A DNA stretch of 5,807 nucleotides, taken from the NCBI GenBank assembly GCA_013139905.1, contig WSZW01000159.1:1-5807 (forward strand). Direction: 5' to 3'. This DNA comes from an archaeon (GTDB lineage Archaea; EX4484-52; B79-G9). A model generated the notes under the pieces. It was given only the letters and a program-made list of their open reading frames with translations. It did not search any database and had not been told where the DNA came from. The position numbers were made by a program, and so were the translations under genes. Of the stretch, positions 1-4,839 are shown in pieces (position 1 is the stretch's first letter; each line of letters begins with the position of its first letter).

Positions 1-20
1 ATTTATATATCTATGTTACT

Positions 21-37
21 TTTTGGTTTAAACTATA
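21..37 (+). repeat. 17-bp direct repeat, copy 1
   Basis: The 17 bases TTTTGGTTTAAACTATA recur exactly at 231-247, 210 bp downstream, and the match stops at both flanks. The core GTTTAAAC is a perfect 8-bp palindrome and also resembles an archaeal TATA box. It could be a duplicated promoter or operator element. In DNA this AT-rich an 8-bp match is unremarkable, but 17 identical bases in a 325-bp intergenic region is notable. Confidence 0.6.
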
Positions 38-230
38 TTATAGTACTATGTAATGGTGATTTTAGAATTTATTATATCAAAAATATTTATGTTGATGTTG
101 TTTTTATAGGGGTTGTTTTTTGTTTTATGAATCCATAGGATATTATTATTGTATTGAGTTATTGTTCCCGTATAAATCGATTGACCTGATTTTGGTTGTG
201 ATGTTAGGTTTAATGTTTGTAAAAAAAAGA

Positions 231-247
231 TTTTGGTTTAAACTATA
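231..247 (+). repeat. 17-bp direct repeat, copy 2
   Basis: This is the second exact copy of the element at 21-37. It lies about 80-95 bp before the ttuA start codon, upstream of the TATA-like stretches at 256-265 and 281-289. Its position fits either an operator upstream of the ttuA promoter or an independent TATA element. Function is inferred only from position. Confidence 0.6.
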
Positions 248-255
248 CAGGTCTG

Positions 256-289
256 TATATATAAATTTTTTGTTTTTAGTATAAAAATA
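256..289 (+). promoter_or_regulatory. Probable ttuA promoter (two TATA-like elements)
   Basis: Two archaeal TATA-like stretches precede ttuA: TATATATAAA at 256-265 and ATAAAAATA at 281-289. The second is framed by the inverted repeat GTATA/TATAC (279-292). With the usual spacing of about 26 nt to the transcription start, they predict starts near 287 and 311 and leaders of about 39 or 15 nt. No clear Shine-Dalgarno sequence precedes the ATG at 326, which suits a short leader. Confidence 0.4.
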
Positions 290-325
290 TACATACATAA
301 AAAATCATCGCAATAAGTATTATGT

Positions 326-1243
326 ATGAAATGTACGACTTGTGGTAAAAAAGCTGTAATTGACAGAGTTTATGAGGGAAGAGCTCTTTGTAAAGATCAT
401 TTCATTAAATCTGTGGAAAAAAGCGTTTCAAAGACAATTAGGAAAAACGGGCTTTTGATTAGGGGAGAACATATTGCTGTTGGGTTTTCTGGTGGTAAAG
501 ATTCATCCATGTTATTATATTTACTTAGAAAATTGTCAAAAGCAAGAAATTTGAAAATTTCGGCTATTCTTGTTGATGAAGGGATTAAAGGATATCGGGA
601 TGTGAGTATTCCTGATGCGAAAAAATTCTGTGATTCGCTGGATGTTAAATTACATATTGTTTCATTTAAGAAAAAAATTGGGAAATCATTAAATGATATT
701 GTCAAGAAAAATAAAGATGATAAACTTAACGGCTGTACTTATTGCGGGGTTTTTAGACGTAAACTAATTAATGAGGAAGCTAGAAGAATTGGCGCAAACA
801 AAGTTGCGATAGGGCATAATTTGGATGATGAAGTTCAGTCTATCATGGCTAATTATATTAGGGGCGATATTTTACGCGGTTCCAGGATTGGAGCTAAGGC
901 ATTTGTTGCTGAAGATGAAAAATTTGTTCCACGTATAAAACCGTTAAGAGATATACCTGAAAAAGAATGCGCATTATATTGTATTTTAAAGAATTTTGAT
1001 GTTGATTTTGGCGAATGTCCTTATGCTTCTGAATCGTTTAGGTGGTCTGTAAGAGATGTTGTGAATGATTTAGAAGAAAAATACCCGGGAACAAAGTTTA
1101 ATATTTTGCGAACGTTTGATAGAATTTTACCGGCGATACAAAATACGGTTAAAACAGATAAGGTTATTGGAAAATGTAGTGTGTGCAGTGAACCAACGTC
1201 TCGAGATGTATGCAAGGCATGCGAGCTTAAAAAATTAATTTAG
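326..1243 (+). CDS. ttuA: tRNA 2-thiolation protein TtuA/NcsA (Ncs6/CTU1 family)
   Basis: Cytoplasmic enzyme that adenylates and thiolates a uridine in tRNA, using sulfur delivered by a ubiquitin-like carrier. The 305-aa product has every family hallmark: an N-terminal zinc site C3-C6-C22-H25, the ATP-binding PP-loop SGGKDS at 55-60, the [4Fe-4S] cysteines C137, C140 (CTYC) and C231 (GECPY), the GHNLDDE motif at 163-169, and a C-terminal zinc site C284-C287-C296-C299. Length is normal for the family. Whether it modifies U34 (NcsA/Ncs6 role) or U54 (thermophile TtuA role) cannot be told from sequence alone; U54 thiolation is mainly a thermophile trait. The ATG at 326 places the first zinc cysteine at residue 3, as in characterised homologues, which supports the start. 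It is the first gene of a likely two-gene operon, ending in TAG 6 nt before the next start. No ubiquitin-like sulfur carrier with a C-terminal Gly-Gly is encoded in the window. Confidence 0.93.
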   Translation: MKCTTCGKKAVIDRVYEGRALCKDHFIKSVEKSVSKTIRKNGLLIRGEHIAVGFSGGKDSSMLLYLLRKLSKARNLKISAILVDEGIKGYRDVSIPDAKKFCDSLDVKLHIVSFKKKIGKSLNDIVKKNKDDKLNGCTYCGVFRRKLINEEARRIGANKVAIGHNLDDEVQSIMANYIRGDILRGSRIGAKAFVAEDEKFVPRIKPLRDIPEKECALYCILKNFDVDFGECPYASESFRWSVRDVVNDLEEKYPGTKFNILRTFDRILPAIQNTVKTDKVIGKCSVCSEPTSRDVCKACELKKLI

Positions 1244-1249
1244 TAACGG

Positions 1250-1573
1250 GTGTTACCAATATTAGAAGAAACAAAAATTACTGAAAAACTTGTAGTAATA
1301 AGACCGTGTCATACTAAGGGTAAGCTTATGGGCGAAGTTAATTTTTTAGATATTACTCCTGATTTGCATATTGATCTTAAAAAAATAGAAAATGCTGTTA
1401 TTAAACTTGAATCTGTTAAAAATGTTCTTTATTCTGAGGATTTGGGTTTGGTTAAATATTTTCAAAGCGATAAAAATGTGTTTATTTTCGAGAGTGGGTT
1501 TGTTCGCGTTAAAAATGCGATAAATAGAAAAGATATAATTGATACTGTTTTTATTATTAGAAATTTGTTATGA
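1250..1573 (+). CDS. Small protein of unknown function, co-transcribed with ttuA
   Basis: I do not recognise this 107-aa protein with confidence. It begins with GTG 6 nt after the ttuA stop, so translation is probably coupled to ttuA. The next in-frame ATG (1328, residue 27) would remove a well-ordered-looking N-terminus. It is a soluble alternating helix/strand protein with no membrane segment, a single cysteine (RPC at 18-20), and a C-terminal helix ending RNLL. The pattern faintly resembles small archaeal alpha/beta domains found with Fe-S or metal proteins (one Cys near an N-terminal strand, then a conserved Asn-Ala helix), but this is an impression, not an identification. It lacks the Gly-Gly tail of TtuB/SAMP sulfur carriers, so it is not the expected thiolation partner of that type. 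Its 3' end overlaps the convergent antiporter gene by 6 nt. The reading frame has codon use like its neighbour, so I regard it as real. Confidence 0.7.
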   Translation: MLPILEETKITEKLVVIRPCHTKGKLMGEVNFLDITPDLHIDLKKIENAVIKLESVKNVLYSEDLGLVKYFQSDKNVFIFESGFVRVKNAINRKDIIDTVFIIRNLL

Positions 1574-2665
1574 TTCTGTGTGGCATTTTGGTTTTTTTAC
1601 CAATGTTGTTGCGACAATGGATGATAATATTACGGTACTTATCATTATGGAATATAATTCTTGGTTGAAATGTCCTAAATCAAAGCTTAGCGTGGTTACT
1701 ACAATTCCGATGCTTAATGGTGCGTTGAATAAAATCCCTACAAAATTAGGATTGTCCGGCATATATTTTTCGGCAAGGCTTTTTGTTGATGCGTATTTTA
1801 TTATAAATGCGGTTGTGAAAAATAGTAATATGAGTAATATGTTATTTTTTATTGCATCTATACTTACTGTTGTTCCTACCATGAAAAAGAATATGGGTGC
1901 TATAAAACCAAATGTTATTGATTTTAGTTTATTCCATAATTCTACGTGTTCTACTACGAATGCGGAAGTTACGACACCGGCCATAAAAGCTATAAGGACG
2001 GCATCAATGCCTGCTAATTCTGATGCTATTCCGATACCCAGTATTATGAATAATATAATTTTAAATTCCAGTTCTGCGGCATTTCCTTTGTAATATTTGA
2101 AAATTTTACGTCCTGCTTGCGGTACTAATAGTGAGAAGATGATAAATATTGCAAAAAATATTAGGGTTTTTGTTGTTATTGATGATAAAAGAATAGTCAT
2201 TGCTAAAATTCCTAAGACATCTATAATCATTGCGGAAGATAATATGTGTTTTTCTTTTTCATTTAATTTTCCGTCACTTGTAAGGACTGTGTATACAATT
2301 GCAACTGATGTTGCTGAAAGTGTTGTGGCAATTAAGGCGGATTGCATTTGGGTGTATGATAGAATGTAGTATGCTAATATGTATAGTGTGATAAAGGGAA
2401 AAGTAAATGAAGAAACACCTACAATTGTACTGCTTTTTATGTGTTTTCGTAAAATGTCTGTATCTATTTCAAGACCTGCCATATACATGAGTGCTAAAAG
2501 TCCGAAATCTGCAAGAACGTTAAGTGTTTCAAAGCTTTGAAAATTAAGAAAGTTTCCTGCAATTATGCCTACTATTAGTTCTAAAATTGCGGTTGTAATG
2601 CCAAGTTCAATTGCAACCAGGCCTGCAAGAAGTATTAGTGAGATTACGGTGAATATGTTGCCCAT
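1568..2665 (-). CDS. CPA2-family monovalent cation/proton antiporter
   Basis: Integral membrane antiporter (Na+/H+ or K+/H+ exchanger fold; NapA/KefB-like family), expected to exchange cations for protons in pH and ion homeostasis. The 365-aa product is almost entirely hydrophobic, with about 12-13 membrane helices. It has the CPA2 hallmarks: FGLLALMYMAGLEID at 54-68, the unwound-helix motif TLSATSVA near 115-122, the ion-binding-site helix SSAMIIDVLGI at 143-153, the GIDAVLIAFMAGV helix near 219-231, and a TM10-type lysine at K290. There is no C-terminal RCK/TrkA nucleotide-binding domain, so it is the short form. The residue before the essential D149 is Ile148, where electrogenic relatives have Asp, electroneutral ones Asn and Kef proteins Gln. 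Cation specificity cannot be assigned. The ATG at 2665 is supported by a TATA box 23-29 nt upstream, implying a leaderless transcript. Confidence 0.9.
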   Translation of the reverse strand: MGNIFTVISLILLAGLVAIELGITTAILELIVGIIAGNFLNFQSFETLNVLADFGLLALMYMAGLEIDTDILRKHIKSSTIVGVSSFTFPFITLYILAYYILSYTQMQSALIATTLSATSVAIVYTVLTSDGKLNEKEKHILSSAMIIDVLGILAMTILLSSITTKTLIFFAIFIIFSLLVPQAGRKIFKYYKGNAAELEFKIILFIILGIGIASELAGIDAVLIAFMAGVVTSAFVVEHVELWNKLKSITFGFIAPIFFFMVGTTVSIDAIKNNILLILLFFTTAFIIKYASTKSLAEKYMPDNPNFVGILFNAPLSIGIVVTTLSFDLGHFNQELYSIMISTVILSSIVATTLVKKPKCHTES

Positions 2666-2687
2666 AGGGTATATTTTTGGGTGCAGA

Positions 2688-2694
2688 TTTATAT
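2688..2694 (-). promoter_or_regulatory. TATA box of the antiporter gene (leaderless)
   Basis: On the minus strand the sequence reads ATATAAA, centred about 26 nt before the antiporter ATG at 2665. This is the canonical archaeal TATA-to-start distance, so transcription should begin at or next to the start codon. It lies just downstream of the tRNA-Cys T-tract, giving the antiporter its own promoter. Confidence 0.5.
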
Positions 2695-2708
2695 GTTTTT
2701 AATTTAAG

Positions 2709-2715
2709 AAAAAAA
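2709..2715 (-). terminator. T-tract terminator after tRNA-Cys
   Basis: Immediately after the encoded CCA end, the minus strand carries seven consecutive T residues followed by CTT. Oligo-T tracts without a hairpin are the standard archaeal terminator, and this one would separate the tRNA transcript from the antiporter transcript. Confidence 0.55.
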
Positions 2716-2790
2716 TGGAGCGGAGAGTGTGATTCGAACACACGTAAATGAGCTCTGCAGGCTCACGCCAAGCCGCTAGGCGATCTCCGC
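2716..2790 (-). tRNA. tRNA-Cys (GCA), CCA end encoded
   Basis: The cloverleaf folds fully on the minus strand from 2790. The acceptor stem GCGGAGA/TCTCCGC has seven perfect pairs. The D arm has a 3-bp stem (GCC/GGC) with a 9-nt loop. The anticodon stem TGAGC/GCTCA encloses the loop CTGCAGA with anticodon GCA. The variable loop has 5 nt, and the T stem GTGTG/CACAC encloses TTCGAAT. The discriminator base is U73, an identity element for cysteine, in agreement with the anticodon. CCA follows directly in the genome at 2718-2716. No intron is present. The mature body without CCA is 72 nt (2719-2790). Confidence 0.95.
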
Positions 2791-2822
2791 AAAATAATAT
2801 TTTATAGTTATTTGATGTATGA

Positions 2823-2853
2823 TGTTTTTAAACGTGTCGGGGGGTTTAAACGT
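2823..2853 (-). promoter_or_regulatory. Candidate tRNA-Cys promoter with duplicated ACGTTTAAA element
   Basis: The minus strand has two copies of ACGTTTAAA, at 2827-2835 and 2845-2853, separated by a segment containing six consecutive C residues, which stands out in this AT-rich context. The copy nearer the tRNA is centred about 40 nt before the mature 5' end, predicting a start about 12-15 nt upstream and a short leader removed by RNase P. The farther copy would give a leader about 18 nt longer, or could be an operator. The region is the only gap between the tRNA and the stop codon of the upstream membrane-protein gene, so read-through from that gene is also possible. Confidence 0.35.
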
Positions 2854-2868
2854 AAATGTTGTTGTATA

Positions 2869-3396
2869 TTAAAGATGATTGCTGATTTTTTTTACGGCGG
2901 GCATGGCGTATAATACGTCGTGTCTAAATTTTGCTGCAACTCCTGCTTTTTCTGCGGATAATAATCCTTTTTCTGCTGTGTGGGCGAATTTTCCAACTTC
3001 CATTGCATATTTTTCAAATTCAAGACCAAATTTGGTTAATCTTAAGATTCGTAAAAAACCCATTGCAGATATTACGAATATTATATCTCTTGTTCGTTTT
3101 TTAAAAAATGTTTTCATTCGAAATTTATGCAGTCCGTGATCCATGAATAAATCTATAACAAAAAGACATACTAATATTTGATTAAATAATATTATTGCGT
3201 TGTGAATTTTTAGGGGTAATGTTATTATTAATTCTATGATAAATAATGTAATCATTACTAGTGCTAATGGTGGTATTGATTGTGTTAGTAAGTTTCTGGC
3301 TTTATCTCCAAGTAGGTTTTTCCCGCAAAAAGCACAATTAGAACTAGATATATGTGAAAACATTTGACATTCTGCACACTGAATAATAACTGACAT
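2869..3396 (-). CDS. Zinc-ribbon membrane protein with voltage-sensor-like segment
   Basis: The 175-aa product has three parts. Residues 7-24 form a zinc ribbon (C7xxC10 and C21xxC24, followed by Gly). Residues about 41-120 hold three to four closely packed hydrophobic segments: 41-62, 66-86, and 104-120. The last of these contains R116, R119 and K122 spaced every third residue. The C-terminal 50 residues are an amphipathic, Ala/Lys-rich helix. Acidic residues inside the hydrophobic segments (E55, D82, D86, D104) followed by the R-x-x-R-x-x-K run resemble the S2-S3-S4 layout of voltage-sensor domains, but with S3 and S4 compressed and no pore loop or selectivity filter. Channel function therefore cannot be claimed; it may be a sensor, an accessory subunit or an unrelated scaffold. 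The ATG at 3396 is supported by GGGAGAT at 3409-3403, with GGAG 8 nt before the start. I know no specific name for it. Confidence 0.75.
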   Translation of the reverse strand: MSVIIQCAECQMFSHISSSNCAFCGKNLLGDKARNLLTQSIPPLALVMITLFIIELIITLPLKIHNAIILFNQILVCLFVIDLFMDHGLHKFRMKTFFKKRTRDIIFVISAMGFLRILRLTKFGLEFEKYAMEVGKFAHTAEKGLLSAEKAGVAAKFRHDVLYAMPAVKKISNHL

Positions 3397-3402
3397 TGTT
3401 TT

Positions 3403-3450
3403 ATCTCCCTACGTCCTTAGAGATTTTATTGTTTTTTTTGTTTATATAAT
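3403..3450 (-). promoter_or_regulatory. Promoter and ribosome binding site of the zinc-ribbon membrane protein
   Basis: On the minus strand, a TATA box (ATTATATAAA, 3441-3450) predicts transcription starting near 3420, leaving a leader of about 24 nt. Within that leader, GGGAGAT (3403-3409) gives a Shine-Dalgarno match with 8 nt to the ATG. This gene therefore appears to use SD-led initiation, unlike the antiporter. Confidence 0.45.
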
Positions 3451-3472
3451 TTGAGTATTTATTTGTTGTTAG

Positions 3473-3498
3473 AAAAAAGAAAGACCGCAAAATTGCGG
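3473..3498 (-). terminator. Hairpin/T-tract terminator of metK
   Basis: Eleven nucleotides after the metK stop, the minus strand has the inverted repeat CCGCAA/TTGCGG (3498-3485), forming a GC-rich stem with a very short loop. It is followed by TCTTTCTTTTTT (3484-3473). This looks like a bacterial-style intrinsic terminator, although the T-tract alone could terminate archaeal RNA polymerase. Confidence 0.6.
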
Positions 3499-3509
3499 CT
3501 AATTTTGTA

Positions 3510-4673
3510 TTATAATCCCGATTCGTTTCTTAATATTTCTGCTTTGTCTGTATATTCCCAGGTAAAGTCAGGATCTTCTCTTCCGAAGTGACCGTATGCA
3601 GCTGTTTTTTTGTAAATGGGACGTAACAGTTTTAGGTGTTCAATAATTGCTTTTGGTCGTAAGTCGAAGTGTTTTGTTACTAGTGTTGCTATTTGGTCTT
3701 CCGGTATTTTCGAAGTTTTAAATGTGTCTATTAGAAGAGATACCGGGTGTGGTACGCCAATTGCGTATGAAATTTGCACTTCGCATTGGTCTGCAAGACC
3801 GGCAGCTACTATGTTTTTTGCTACGTATCGTGCCATGTATGCTCCGGACCTATCTACTTTGGATGGGTCTTTTCCGGAAAAGCATCCACCACCATGGCTT
3901 CCTTTGCCGCCATACGTGTCTACGATTATTTTTCGACCTGTAAGGCCTGTGTCGCCGTGCGGTCCGCCAATTACGAATCTTCCTGTTTCGTTTACGTAGT
4001 AGTTTGTGTTTTCGTCAAGAAGTTCGTTTGGTATTGCTGTTTTTATGACTTTTTCAATTATGTCTTTTTTTATTTGGTCGTGTGTTATGTCTTCTGTGTG
4101 TTGGGCTGCCACAACAATTGCATCTACTCTTTTTGCAACGTTTCCTTCATATTCTACTGTTATTTGTGATTTTCCGTCCGGTCTTAAGTAGGAAAGTATT
4201 CCTTTTTTTCTTGCGTCTGTTAGATTTTTTGTTATCCTGTGTGCAAGTACGATTGGCAGCGGCATTAGTTCTTTTGTTTCGTTTGTTGCATAGCCGAACA
4301 TTATTCCCTGGTCGCCTGCACCTTGTTCTCTTTCTTGTGATTCATCCACACCTTGTGCGATATCCGGTGATTGTTCTTGTATGACGTTTATTACTGCGCA
4401 TGTTTTCCAATCGAAGCCGGAACGTGCATTTTCGTAACCGATTTCTTTTATTGTGTCTCTTACGACTTTTGTGATATCAACATAAGTATTTGTTCTTATT
4501 TCTCCACCAACGAGCGCCATTCCTGTTGTTACGAATGTTTCGCATGCGACGTGTCCTTTTGGGTCGTCTTTTAATACGGCATCCAGTACTGCGTCAGAAA
4601 TCTGGTCTGCAATTTTATCCGGGTGTCCTTCTGTTACGGATTCGGATGTGAAGAAATGTTTGTTGTTTGTCAA
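3510..4673 (-). CDS. metK: S-adenosylmethionine synthetase, bacterial type (MetK)
   Basis: Cytoplasmic methionine adenosyltransferase: ATP + L-methionine gives SAM, phosphate and diphosphate. The motifs are those of bacterial/eukaryotic MetK, not the divergent archaeal MAT. Numbering from the GTG at 4682, they are FTSESVTEGHPDK at 11-23 (His20, Asp22, Lys23 at the active site), the ATP loop GAGDQG at 121-126, DGKSQITVEY near 169-178, GPHGDTGLTGRK at 240-251, and the phosphate-binding HGGGCFSGKDPSKVDRS at 263-279. The Cys in GGGCFSG replaces the usual Ala. The longest frame starts at GTG 4682 (390 aa), but TAGGTGG (4685-4679) is a Shine-Dalgarno match that covers that GTG and sits 5 nt before an in-frame TTG at 4673. 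I prefer the TTG (387 aa), which begins at TNNKHFFTSES, close to typical MetK N-termini. The gene has its own promoter and terminator, so it is monocistronic, and its ancestry is probably bacterial. Confidence 0.95.
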   Translation of the reverse strand: MTNNKHFFTSESVTEGHPDKIADQISDAVLDAVLKDDPKGHVACETFVTTGMALVGGEIRTNTYVDITKVVRDTIKEIGYENARSGFDWKTCAVINVIQEQSPDIAQGVDESQEREQGAGDQGIMFGYATNETKELMPLPIVLAHRITKNLTDARKKGILSYLRPDGKSQITVEYEGNVAKRVDAIVVAAQHTEDITHDQIKKDIIEKVIKTAIPNELLDENTNYYVNETGRFVIGGPHGDTGLTGRKIIVDTYGGKGSHGGGCFSGKDPSKVDRSGAYMARYVAKNIVAAGLADQCEVQISYAIGVPHPVSLLIDTFKTSKIPEDQIATLVTKHFDLRPKAIIEHLKLLRPIYKKTAAYGHFGREDPDFTWEYTDKAEILRNESGL

Positions 4674-4678
4674 ATAAA

Positions 4679-4684
4679 CCACCT
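4679..4684 (-). promoter_or_regulatory. metK ribosome binding site (decides the start)
   Basis: On the minus strand, AGGTGG lies 5 nt upstream of the TTG at 4673. It matches part of the GGAGGTGA complement of 16S rRNA. Because it overlaps the alternative GTG (4682-4680), it argues for TTG as the real start codon. Confidence 0.55.
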
Positions 4685-4721
4685 AATATTGTTTTGTAGA
4701 TTAATGTTTGTTTTAGATGGC

Positions 4722-4730
4722 TTATATATT
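4722..4730 (-). promoter_or_regulatory. metK TATA box
   Basis: The minus strand reads AATATATAA, preceded by a purine-rich stretch. A start about 26 nt downstream would fall near 4700 and give a leader of roughly 25 nt. That is long enough for the Shine-Dalgarno site but too short for a SAM riboswitch, and none is visible. Confidence 0.45.
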
Positions 4731-4803
4731 CTGTTGAAAGAAATATTCTTATTGGAATAAAATTGAGTATTTTTGTTATGTTAAGAATTAAATATTCATT
4801 AAC

Positions 4804-4817
4804 CAAAGATTTAAATA
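4804..4817 (+). promoter_or_regulatory. BRE/TATA promoter of the small acidic protein gene
   Basis: CAAAGATTTAAATA is a good archaeal BRE plus TATA match. The TATA centre near 4813-4814 is about 26 nt before the ATG at 4840. Transcription should therefore start at that ATG, making the mRNA leaderless and leaving the ATGs at 4831 and 4834 upstream of the transcript. Confidence 0.55.
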
Positions 4818-4839
4818 CCTTTCTAGTTATATGATGATT

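Larger units (their letters stand above)
1..325. other. AT-rich intergenic region upstream of ttuA
   Basis: No convincing gene is visible here. The minus strand is closed by stop codons in every frame within the first 20 bases and again before position 40. On the + strand, frame 1 is open from the window edge to a TAG at 136-138, but its translation is a low-complexity run of Ile/Val/Phe/Tyr with no recognisable motif, so it may be chance or the tail of a gene to the left. The region holds an exact 17-bp direct repeat (21-37 and 231-247), a 10-bp palindrome at 40-49, an A8 run at 221-228, and the TATA-like elements of ttuA near 256-289. No tRNA or rRNA signature was found. Confidence 0.6.

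Noticed and set aside
1..138. + strand open frame from the left edge to TAG at 136-138
   Set aside because: Only 45 codons, AT-driven hydrophobic composition, no motif, and it contains one copy of the intergenic repeat. It could be a gene tail but cannot be supported.
91..210. Possible archaeal C/D box RNA (TGATG-like and CTGA-like strings)
   Set aside because: The boxes match poorly, the spacing is too long for a standard C/D RNA, and no terminal stem brings the boxes together.
21..247. Remnant CRISPR array
   Set aside because: There are only two 17-bp units 210 bp apart, without regular spacers, longer repeats or any cas gene.
397..1215. Minus-strand open frames inside ttuA
   Set aside because: They are antisense to a gene with complete TtuA motifs and have no promoter or start context of their own.
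1250..1573. Idea that the small gene after ttuA is the TtuB/SAMP ubiquitin-like sulfur carrier
   Set aside because: The product ends in Arg-Asn-Leu-Leu and not Gly-Gly, and its length and pattern do not fit a beta-grasp carrier.
1539..2369. + strand open frames opposite the antiporter
   Set aside because: They are antisense shadows of a clear CPA2 gene. Their translations lack family motifs, and their openness follows from the codon bias of the true strand.
3616..4574. Several overlapping + strand open frames opposite metK
   Set aside because: All are antisense to an unmistakable MetK. Their translations are rich in Cys/Phe/Leu runs typical of reading the wrong strand.
4681..4830. Possible SAM riboswitch upstream of metK
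   Set aside because: The predicted leader is only about 25 nt, and no SAM-I, II, III or similar structure is visible.
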